A DNA stretch of 64,000 nucleotides, taken from NCBI GenBank assembly GCA_934167755.1, contig CAKPLT010000002.1, forward strand, positions 1 through 64,000. Reading direction: 5' to 3'. Source of the DNA: an uncultured Clostridia bacterium. Lineage in GTDB: Bacteria; Bacillota; Clostridia; TANB77; CAG-508. This document shows, one piece after another, positions 7,863-14,393 of the stretch (position 1 is the stretch's first letter; each line of letters opens with the position of its first letter). The notes under the pieces are model-generated. The model ran no database searches, was not told where the DNA came from, and saw nothing but the letters and a program-made list of their open reading frames with translations. The position numbers and the translations under genes were made by a program.

Positions 7863-8054
7863 TATTATCACCTCTTTTGATTTCTTCTTCAATCAATTTC
7901 TAGCTAATTTTTAGCTTAGTTTGGTTTTAATATTATTTTTCTCTCTTCCTTATTTTTTAAACATTTTATTTATACTAGATTTTAAAATCTATATCTAATT
8001 TTTTTCAAATAATAAATAAATTTATTTTATTATTATATACTCAATGTTGTTTTA

Positions 8055-8813
8055 CTATTCTCTTAATCTTTTGCTTTTTTCTACTTCTATATCTCCAAAT
8101 AATTCATTTTGTTCTGTTGCTATCTTATTTCTTCTTGACATTTCAAGTAATCCTGAAAACGCTGTTACTACTTCTTTTTTATTATATTTTTTTACAGAAA
8201 ATAATTTATTAAATGTGAATTTTTTGAATTTTATTAATGCTCTGTACATTTCTTTTACTGTATCTCCTACAGTATATGTTTCTGTTATTGCTATTTTTTC
8301 TATATTTGATGCATTTTCATTTATTTTTTCTGTATTTTTTTGAAGCAATTTCTTATATATTTCTGATATTATTTCACTTTTATATTCTGTCTTTATTTTT
8401 TGTTTTGGAAGTTCAATTTCTTCTGCTCTTTTGTAAAATCTTTTTGAATACTCTATAAAACTTGCTTTTAATTTGATGGTTATTTCTTTGTATTTCTTGT
8501 ATTCAATGATTCTGCGTATTAGTTCTTCTTCTGTAATTTCTTCTTCATCTTCTTGAGTTTTTGGTAATAAATGTCTTGATTTTAAGTATAATAATGTTGA
8601 TGACATTACTAAAAATTCACTTGTTACTTCTAAATTCATTTGATCCATTTTATTTATGTATTCAATGTATTGATCTGTTATTTCACTTAAATTGATATCA
8701 TATATGTCCATTTTATTTTTATCTATTAGGTGGCATAGTAAATCAAGTGGTCCTTCAAAGTTTTCTATTTTTATTGAGTATTTGTTTGTTTCAAGTGTTA
8801 GTATGTTTTGCAT
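8055..8813 (-). CDS. scpA: Segregation and condensation protein A (ScpA)
   Basis: A 252-residue kleisin. The N-terminal FEGPLDLLCHLIDKNKMDIYDINLSEITDQY region (start only quoted) and TSEFLVMSSTLLYLKSRHLLP are hallmarks. ScpA bridges the Smc heads in the chromosome-condensing Smc-ScpAB complex. A C-terminal winged-helix-like segment ends the protein. It lies 18 bases after recX. The usual partner gene scpB, normally next in line, is absent: the 190 bases that follow are AT-rich and non-coding before the DUF2953 gene. Confidence 0.93.
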   Translation of the reverse strand: MQNILTLETNKYSIKIENFEGPLDLLCHLIDKNKMDIYDINLSEITDQYIEYINKMDQMNLEVTSEFLVMSSTLLYLKSRHLLPKTQEDEEEITEEELIRRIIEYKKYKEITIKLKASFIEYSKRFYKRAEEIELPKQKIKTEYKSEIISEIYKKLLQKNTEKINENASNIEKIAITETYTVGDTVKEMYRALIKFKKFTFNKLFSVKKYNKKEVVTAFSGLLEMSRRNKIATEQNELFGDIEVEKSKRLRE

Positions 8814-8831
8814 TTTGTGTTCCTTTCATTT

Positions 8832-9284
8832 TTAATCTGTTTTATATCCTTTTCTGTATAAATATTGCTTTATTTCTTCTTCTGTTAAGTCTGATTTTTT
8901 TAATTTTATTTTTTCTATACACTTTTTTTCATATTCGTTTAATTCTTCATAATTATTATCCATATACTTTTCTATAAGTTTTCTGTCTAATCCTTTTGAT
9001 AATAGTTTATATTTTATTTCTTTTATTGATAAAGTTTTTAAATTTATATATTCTCTTACTTGTCTTTCAATAAATTCATAATCGTCTAAATATTTTGCTT
9101 CTTTTAAATATTCTATTATCTCATCTAGCATTTGTTCTTCTATCTGACCTTTAAATTTTTTTCTTACTTCTTGTTCTGTTCTTTTTTTGTACATTATGTA
9201 TTTGAATACTTTTGTTTTTTGTTTGTCAAATTCTTTTATTTTTTCTATGTTTGATGTTGTTTCAAAATTTTCTATTATTTTCAT
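8832..9284 (-). CDS. recX: Regulatory protein RecX
   Basis: A 150-residue, fully helical, charged protein. It has RecX three-helix repeats: a KKRTEQEVRKKF segment near residue 38, YLKEAKYLDDYEFIERQVREY near residue 63 (start only), and a last repeat with LTEEEIKQYLYRKGY. RecX binds RecA filaments and limits or tunes recombination. It is on the short side for the family but has an intact C-terminus. It is the first gene of a unit with scpA, driven by a promoter at 9346-9374. Confidence 0.85.
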   Translation of the reverse strand: MKIIENFETTSNIEKIKEFDKQKTKVFKYIMYKKRTEQEVRKKFKGQIEEQMLDEIIEYLKEAKYLDDYEFIERQVREYINLKTLSIKEIKYKLLSKGLDRKLIEKYMDNNYEELNEYEKKCIEKIKLKKSDLTEEEIKQYLYRKGYKTD

Positions 9285-9345
9285 TCTTTTGAAATTCCTT
9301 TCATACGCCTATTTTTTATTGCTCTAAAATCCCATTTTTTCTATT

Positions 9346-9374
9346 ATTTTATATTATTTTGATTTTTTTTGCAA
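9346..9374 (-). promoter_or_regulatory. Promoter of recX-scpA
   Basis: Minus strand: -35 TTGCAA (9369-9374), 17-base spacer, -10 TAAAAT (9346-9351), about 60 bases before the recX start. The surrounding DNA is AT-rich, which raises the chance of a false match. Confidence 0.55.
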
Positions 9375-9492
9375 GATTTTTCAAGTATATTTTGTTGTAA
9401 ACCAATAATACTATAAATAAGTTTTATATTGCACCAAACATATTTGTTTGAATACTTATAAAACAAATAATTGATTTCTAAGGAGGTTTACT

Positions 9493-9975
9493 ATGAGTAA
9501 AAAATTAGTTTTTACTGTTGGTTTATTAATGTCTTTAATTTTTACTTTTGCAGTAACTTTTAGTTTTGCAACAGATGGAAATAATGCTATGAATGGTGTT
9601 AATAATGCTGTTAATGATGTTCGTGGTGCTGTAAATGGCGCTGAAAATGCTGTTGAAGGTGCTGTTAAAGATGTAACTAATATTACTAAAAATACTACAA
9701 ATAATGCTGAAAATAAAATGAATGATGCTACTAAATCTAATACTACAAATCTTAATGTAACTGGCAATAATACTCAGTCTACTGGATATACAGCAAATAG
9801 AACTGCTACAACTGGTACAGCTACTGCAGGTAATTCCGACAATTTTCTAGGTATGTCTTCTACTATGTGGACATGGGTAATTCTAGCTGTTGCAGTTGTT
9901 GCAATTATCGCTTTAGTCTGGTATTATTCAAATCAACTTAATAATACTAAAAGATATGATGATAATAATGATTAA
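9493..9975 (+). CDS. Secreted or surface low-complexity protein, membrane-anchored at the C-terminus
   Basis: Not recognised by family. A 160-residue protein with a signal peptide (residues 1-26, ending FSFA), a helical Asn/Ala/Val-rich stretch with repeated NAV/NGV/GAV steps at 30-62, a Thr/Asn-rich linker to about 115, and a membrane helix near 122-143 followed by a polar tail. AAGGAGG is ideally placed. A hairpin terminator follows, so it is a single-gene unit. It resembles a small cell-surface or spore-surface protein with a stalk. Confidence 0.75.
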   Translation: MSKKLVFTVGLLMSLIFTFAVTFSFATDGNNAMNGVNNAVNDVRGAVNGAENAVEGAVKDVTNITKNTTNNAENKMNDATKSNTTNLNVTGNNTQSTGYTANRTATTGTATAGNSDNFLGMSSTMWTWVILAVAVVAIIALVWYYSNQLNNTKRYDDNND

Positions 9976-9988
9976 TTAATTTTATATG

Positions 9989-10043
9989 AAAGGCCTTAAA
10001 TATAAATTTTCCTTTACATTCAAATTTTATATTTAAAGTCTTT
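9989..10043 (+). terminator. Terminator after the surface protein gene
   Basis: A long stem with arms AAAGGCCTTAAATATAAATTT and AAATTTTATATTTAAAGTCTTT pairs imperfectly around a loop near 10010-10022 and ends in CTTTCTTT. Confidence 0.7.
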
Positions 10044-10179
10044 CTTTATACTAGTTAAAAATAAGCTATTATCCTGTAACTATTATGTTACTATTATAAA
10101 AGTATTTGCCCATTTTTATTTCATTATTTTATTTTTTATGTTATAATAATTGTTATAATAATTATTTATGGAGGCTTTT

Positions 10180-10644
10180 ATGAGTTCAAATATAAAGTTA
10201 ATTGCTAAGAATCCAGTTGCTTATCATAATTTTAATATTGAAGATAAGTATGAAGCTGGTATTGTTTTATCTGGTACAGAAATAAAATCTATTAGAGCTG
10301 GAAAAGTTAATTTAAAAGATAGTTATGCCGGTTTTAATAATGGTGAGTGTTACATATATTCTATGCATATTAGTCCTTATGAACATGGAAATATTTTCAA
10401 CAAAAATCCTTTGCGTGATAGAAAATTACTTTTAAATAGAAGAGAACTTAATAGACTTTTTGGAAAAATTAAACAAGATGGTTATAGTTTAGTTCCTATT
10501 AGTTTATATTTTAAAGGTAGTTTAGTAAAATTGGAACTTGGATTAGGTAAAGGAAAAAAATTATATGATAAACGACAAGATATTGCTAAAAAAGATGCTG
10601 AAAGAAGAATGCAAAAAGCTATGAGTGCCAAAAATTTTGACTAA
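10180..10644 (+). CDS. smpB: SsrA-binding protein SmpB
   Basis: A 154-residue tmRNA partner for ribosome rescue. Conserved blocks are all present: KNPVAYHNFNIEDKYEAGIVL (start only), GTEIKSIRAGKVNLKDSYA, INPYEHGN-like SPYEHGNIFN, HDPxRxRKLL-like NPLRDRKLLLNRREL, and a basic C-terminal tail with KKLYDKRQDIAKKDAERR. TGGAGG precedes the ATG at 10180. No tmRNA gene is visible next to it. The last codons overlap the -35 box of the next gene's promoter. Confidence 0.96.
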   Translation: MSSNIKLIAKNPVAYHNFNIEDKYEAGIVLSGTEIKSIRAGKVNLKDSYAGFNNGECYIYSMHISPYEHGNIFNKNPLRDRKLLLNRRELNRLFGKIKQDGYSLVPISLYFKGSLVKLELGLGKGKKLYDKRQDIAKKDAERRMQKAMSAKNFD

Positions 10645-10665
10645 AACTAAAAAAAGTGTTATAAT
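10637..10665 (+). promoter_or_regulatory. Promoter of the 45-residue membrane protein
   Basis: -35 TTGACT (10637-10642) overlaps the last codons and stop of smpB; -10 TATAAT (10660-10665) is perfect; the spacer is 17 bases. Confidence 0.75.
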
Positions 10666-10722
10666 TTATTTATACTAATTTATTTGTATATTACATCGCC
10701 TATAGGCAAGGAGGAAAGCTTT

Positions 10723-10860
10723 ATGAAATTTGATGATTTTTTTAACATTGAATACATTTATGATACCGATATGAACGAAAGAAACGGTGTCAAAACAGAG
10801 TATTTATATTTTATAGCATTTGTGGTTATGTTTGCCATATTTGCTTTATGCATCAAATAA
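10723..10860 (+). CDS. Small single-span membrane protein, 45 residues
   Basis: Not recognised. The ORF begins MKFDDFFNIEYIYD, has an acidic/polar N-terminal half with a KTEY step, then one hydrophobic helix at about residues 27-43 and ends in CIK. AAGGAGGAAAG lies seven bases upstream of the ATG. A dedicated promoter in front and a strong symmetrical terminator behind make a real gene likely despite its length. Confidence 0.75.
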   Translation: MKFDDFFNIEYIYDTDMNERNGVKTEYLYFIAFVVMFAIFALCIK

Positions 10861-10865
10861 TTCGT

Positions 10866-10897
10866 AAAAATGAGATACCAACTGGTATCTCATTTTT
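10866..10897. terminator. Bidirectional terminator between the small ORF and fba
   Basis: A perfect 15-base stem, AAAAATGAGATACCA (10866-10880) and its complement (10883-10897), with a 2-base loop and A/T-runs on both sides. It serves the convergent genes ending at 10860 and 10923. Confidence 0.9.
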
Positions 10898-10922
10898 ATT
10901 GAGAATTTAAACATCAGTTATT

Positions 10923-11855
10923 TTATACTTTATTAGCAGAGCCAAATACATCTTTCATTTTATGTGCTACTGTTTGTTTCACTAGTTCTCTTGCAGGTGT
11001 TAAATATTTTCTTGGATCAAAAGCGCTTGGTTCTTCTGTAAATACTTTTCTTATTCCTGCTGTCATTGCTAATCTTAAATCTGTATCTACATTTATTTTT
11101 GAAACTCCTGAAATACTTGCTTCATGTAATATTTCATCTGGAACTCCTTTTGCTCCTGGAATATTTCCACCATATTCATTACACATATTTACTAGTTCTG
11201 GAATTACTGTTGATGCACCATGTAAAACTATTGGTGTATTAGGTATTCTTTCTTTTATTTGTTTTAATATATCAAATCTTAATTTTGCTTCTCCTTTGAA
11301 TTTGTATGCTCCATGGCTTGTTCCAATTGCTATTGCAAGTGAATCTACTCCTGTTCTTTTTACAAATTCTTCTGCTTGTGCAGGATCAGTGTACATTGCA
11401 TCTGCTTCAGCAACATTTACATCATCCTCTATTCCTGCTAATTTTCCAAGTTCTGCCTCTACAACTACACCATGTGCGTGTGCATAGTCAACAACTTCTT
11501 TTGTTAGTCTTATATTTTCTTCAAAATCATATTTTGAACCATCAAACATTACTGATGTAAATCCATTATCAACACACATTTTGCATGTTTCAAAGTCTGG
11601 TCCATGGTCTAAATGTATTGCTATTGGAATATTAGGATGTTCTTCTACTGCTGCTTCTACCATTTTCATTAAATAGTTTATTCTAGCATATTTTATAGCA
11701 CTTGATGATGCTTGTAATATTACTGGTGAATTTTGCTCAGCTGCTGCATCAACTATACCTTGAACTATTTCCATATTATTTACATTAAATGCTCCAATTG
11801 CATATCCTTCTTTCATTGCTTTTTCAAACATTTCTTTTGTTGTTACTAATGACAT
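10923..11855 (-). CDS. fba: Fructose-bisphosphate aldolase, class II
   Basis: A 310-residue zinc aldolase of glycolysis and gluconeogenesis, splitting fructose 1,6-bisphosphate into DHAP and glyceraldehyde 3-phosphate. Seen: HLDHGPD with the catalytic Asp and a zinc His, VEAELGKLAG, TSHGAYK and LHGAST with the other zinc ligands, and NVDTDLR for substrate binding. The length suits the FbaA-type. The ATG at 11855 follows AAAGGAAGAG; the frame is open further upstream but crosses the promoter. It has its own promoter. Confidence 0.96.
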   Translation of the reverse strand: MSLVTTKEMFEKAMKEGYAIGAFNVNNMEIVQGIVDAAAEQNSPVILQASSSAIKYARINYLMKMVEAAVEEHPNIPIAIHLDHGPDFETCKMCVDNGFTSVMFDGSKYDFEENIRLTKEVVDYAHAHGVVVEAELGKLAGIEDDVNVAEADAMYTDPAQAEEFVKRTGVDSLAIAIGTSHGAYKFKGEAKLRFDILKQIKERIPNTPIVLHGASTVIPELVNMCNEYGGNIPGAKGVPDEILHEASISGVSKINVDTDLRLAMTAGIRKVFTEEPSAFDPRKYLTPARELVKQTVAHKMKDVFGSANKV

Positions 11856-11883
11856 AATATCACTCTTCCTTTCTATTGCCTTA

Positions 11884-11912
11884 ATTGTATTTGTATTTTT
11901 AATTTTTGTCAA
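11884..11912 (-). promoter_or_regulatory. Promoter of fba
   Basis: Minus strand: perfect -35 TTGACA (11907-11912), 17-base spacer, -10 TACAAT (11884-11889). It starts 18 bases after the stop of the DUF1540 gene. Confidence 0.85.
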
Positions 11913-11930
11913 TAGAATAGAGAAAATTTG

Positions 11931-12095
11931 TTATTTTGCATATTCATAACTTCCGCACATTGATTCATCATTTTCACATGTATCACAATTTTCTGTTGGA
12001 ATGACTCTTATTGATTGCAATGTGCATTTATTTGTTGCTCTATCTTGATATGCACAACTTCCTACTGTACAATTTATTGTTTGTTTTTCTTCCAT
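11931..12095 (-). CDS. DUF1540 small cysteine-rich protein
   Basis: A 54-residue protein starting MEEKQTINCTVGSCAYQDRA, with six cysteines in the DUF1540 spacing (CxxxxC, then C, then CxxC and a last C). Such proteins are common in spore-forming Firmicutes and are thought to bind metal; the function is not known. AAAGGATGAATATT precedes the ATG at 12095. It lies upstream of fba in the same direction, but fba has a separate promoter. Confidence 0.82.
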   Translation of the reverse strand: MEEKQTINCTVGSCAYQDRATNKCTLQSIRVIPTENCDTCENDESMCGSYEYAK

Positions 12096-12226
12096 AATAT
12101 TCATCCTTTCAAAATTATTTTTATGACAATGTCACTGATTTTATTTTGTCCATACTTTTATTTTTTATTCTAAAGTATAATTTTTTCAAATTCTCACATA
12201 CTATAATAATATGGAAAGGAATTTTT

Positions 12227-12508
12227 ATGGTTGCAAAAGTTTTTTTGTTTAGTAATAAAGATGGTGAAATTAATGATTTTTTAAGTAAATTTTATAATTC
12301 TAATATTAACTCTGGTAGTTCTATCTCTTGGGAAAAAAGTTTTCAAAATCCAGTTGAAATTTCTGAGATTATTGCTGCATTTTCCGATAATATTCCACAT
12401 TTCGATATCGATATGTGGATTTCTCTTGATGAAGATGTTTTTATAAAAATATCTTCTTTAAATGTAAATTATGTTATTAAATATATATTTGAGAGATATC
12501 CTTATTAA
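12227..12508 (+). CDS. Conserved hypothetical protein, 93 residues
   Basis: A small acidic alpha/beta protein beginning MVAKVFLFSNKDGEI and ending YIFERYPY. It resembles small hypothetical proteins seen across Clostridia with the same start (KVxLFSNKxGEI) and the same end (RYPY); I know no function for them. GGAAAGGA precedes the ATG at 12227, and an upstream in-frame start is not supported. The stop is only 12 bases from the convergent end of recN. Confidence 0.75.
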   Translation: MVAKVFLFSNKDGEINDFLSKFYNSNINSGSSISWEKSFQNPVEISEIIAAFSDNIPHFDIDMWISLDEDVFIKISSLNVNYVIKYIFERYPY

Positions 12509-12519
12509 TTACTATTTTC

Positions 12520-14148
12520 TTATGCAATTTTATTTCTCAATTCACTTGCATATTGAAGTGTTACATCATTAATGTCACCAGAAGAAATACGAGCAATCTC
12601 GCATAACACTTCTTGTTCATTTAATAATTTTACGCCTGTTGATGTTCTTTCATTTTCAACTTTTTTACTTATAAAATAATTATTATCTGCTATTGCAGCT
12701 ATTGGCGCTAAATGTGATATACATAGTATTTGGTGTTTTTGGGAAATGCTTTTCATTTTGCTTGCAACTGATTTTGCGGCTTTTCCACTAATACCTGTAT
12801 CTATTTCATCAAATATCATTATTGGCATATTGTCTACATCTGCTAATACTTTCTTTATAGCTAACATTATTCTTGACATTTCTCCGCCTGATGCTATTTT
12901 AACTAATTCACTTTCATTTTCTCCCACATTTGTTTTTATAAATATTTCTACTTGATCTTTTCCGTCTTCATAAAATTCATTTACCCTATATTCTACTTTT
13001 ACATTTATTTTTGCATTTTTCATTTCTAAATCTACTAATTCTTTGTTTATCTTTTCACTTAAGTCTTTTGCTTTTTCTTTTCTTATTTCACTTATCTTTT
13101 CTGCTATTTGTGTCATCCCTTTTTCTATATTTTTTTGTTCTTCTTTTAATTTATTGTTATATTCATCTACATTTTCAATTTTTTTTATTTCTCCTTCTAT
13201 TTCATCTGCATATTTAAATATTTCTTCTATATTATTTCCATATTTTCTTTTTAAATTATCTATTGTATCTAATCTTGTTTCTACTTCTTCTCTTTCTTGT
13301 TCGTCAAAATTGATATCTTCAATATTACTATTTATATCTCTAGATATTTCTTGTATTTCATAATATATGTTCCTTAAATTTGATGTTGTTTCTTCATACT
13401 TTTTGTCAATATCTTCAATCTTTTCTAATGCTCTTATTGCTTTTCCTATCATATCTATCGTGTTTTCATCAATTGCCATTTCTGCTTCTGATAAGTTTTT
13501 AGCAATCTTTTCTGAATTCATTATTATTTTTCTTTTTTCTTCCAATTGTTCCTCTTCACCAATTTTTAGTTTTGATTCTTGTATCTCATTAAGTTGATAT
13601 TTTAATAAATCTAATTTTCTTTGTTTTTCTTTTTCGTCTCCATAGTTGTTTCTTAATTCTCTTTTTATTTCGTTATATCTTATATATTTTTCTTTGTACT
13701 TATTTTTTTCTTCAAAGATTTTTTCTCCTGAAAAGTTGTCTAGGTATTTTATGTGTGTTGTATTATCTAATAGCTGTTGGTTCGCATTCTGTCCATGTAT
13801 TTCTATATAATTACTCATAAAGTCCTTTAATTCTGCAACTGTTACTAATCTTCCATTTATTTTACACATATTTCTTCCACTATTATATATTTCTCTTGTA
13901 ATTATGATATTTCCATCTACTGAGTTTATGTCTTCTGGAACATACATACATAATTCAACATATGAATGGTTTTCTCCTTTTCTTATCATTTCTTTTGAAA
14001 ATCTTCCTCCACATATTATGTTTATAGAGTCTATAATCAATGTTTTTCCAGCTCCCGTTTCTCCTGTTAATACATTCATTCCTTTGTTTAAGTTAATTTC
14101 TAAATCATCTATTATTCCTATATTTTTTATATGTAAATTTGTTATCAT
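12520..14148 (-). CDS. recN: DNA repair protein RecN
   Basis: A 542-residue SMC-like ATPase for double-strand-break repair. Seen: LHIKNIGIIDDLEINLNKG, Walker A GETGAGKT (residues 29-36), the IEIHGQNANQQLL block, a long central coiled coil (about 150-370), the signature KIASGGEMSRIMLAIK, Walker B MIFDEIDTGISG, and a QILCISHLAPIAA end. The ATG follows AAAGGAAG. Its promoter has CGAAC/GTTCG boxes like those at the DUF45 gene, suggesting damage control. Confidence 0.95.
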   Translation of the reverse strand: MITNLHIKNIGIIDDLEINLNKGMNVLTGETGAGKTLIIDSINIICGGRFSKEMIRKGENHSYVELCMYVPEDINSVDGNIIITREIYNSGRNMCKINGRLVTVAELKDFMSNYIEIHGQNANQQLLDNTTHIKYLDNFSGEKIFEEKNKYKEKYIRYNEIKRELRNNYGDEKEKQRKLDLLKYQLNEIQESKLKIGEEEQLEEKRKIIMNSEKIAKNLSEAEMAIDENTIDMIGKAIRALEKIEDIDKKYEETTSNLRNIYYEIQEISRDINSNIEDINFDEQEREEVETRLDTIDNLKRKYGNNIEEIFKYADEIEGEIKKIENVDEYNNKLKEEQKNIEKGMTQIAEKISEIRKEKAKDLSEKINKELVDLEMKNAKINVKVEYRVNEFYEDGKDQVEIFIKTNVGENESELVKIASGGEMSRIMLAIKKVLADVDNMPIMIFDEIDTGISGKAAKSVASKMKSISQKHQILCISHLAPIAAIADNNYFISKKVENERTSTGVKLLNEQEVLCEIARISSGDINDVTLQYASELRNKIA

Positions 14149-14218
14149 AATCACAGACTTCCTTTCATAAAAAGTGAAATAAATTTAAATGTTGCCTTAA
14201 CTTATTAAATATCTATCG

Positions 14219-14232
14219 CAAATCTTTGTTCG
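14219..14232. promoter_or_regulatory. LexA-like box downstream of the recN promoter
   Basis: CAAATCTTTGTTCG, two mismatches from CGAAC-N4-GTTCG, lies six bases after the -10 box, over the likely start of transcription. It matches the box at 2279-2292 at the AAT and GTTCG positions. Confidence 0.4.
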
Positions 14233-14238
14233 TTTGTT

Positions 14239-14267
14239 ATTATAATAACTTCTTTTTATTTTGTCAA
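14239..14267 (-). promoter_or_regulatory. Promoter of recN
   Basis: Minus strand: perfect -35 TTGACA (14262-14267), 17-base spacer, perfect -10 TATAAT (14239-14244). The -35 region TATTGACAAAAT is shared with the DUF45 promoter. Confidence 0.85.
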
Positions 14268-14286
14268 TACTTTTTTGAAATTTTTT

Positions 14287-14300
14287 CGAACTTTTTTTCG
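14287..14300. promoter_or_regulatory. Second LexA-like box, upstream of the recN -35
   Basis: CGAACTTTTTTTCG has one mismatch from CGAAC-N4-GTTCG and lies 19 bases upstream of the -35 box. The DUF45 promoter has a CGAAC half-site at almost the same distance (2354-2358). Confidence 0.4.
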
Positions 14301-14335
14301 TATTATCATTTTGGAGTTATTTTTTCCAATTATAT

Positions 14336-14373
14336 AAAAATGGAGTAGAAAACTTTTTATGTTTTCCACTCCA
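14336..14373 (-). terminator. Terminator of the papain-like protease gene
   Basis: Minus strand: TGGAGTGGAAAAC (14361-14373) pairs with GTTTTCTACTCCA (14341-14353), one mismatch, then a T-run. It begins 20 bases past the stop. Confidence 0.8.
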
Positions 14374-14393
14374 ACTATTGACATAGAGTCTAA

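Noticed and set aside
9439..9454. Short palindrome CAAACA-TATT-TGTTTG before the surface-protein gene, as an operator
   Set aside because: Six-base arms in AT-rich DNA occur by chance, and no second copy or clear promoter around it was found.
10060..10170. Possible tmRNA or riboswitch upstream of smpB
   Set aside because: The region is AT-rich, has no tRNA-like ends, no tag ORF and no recognisable riboswitch core.
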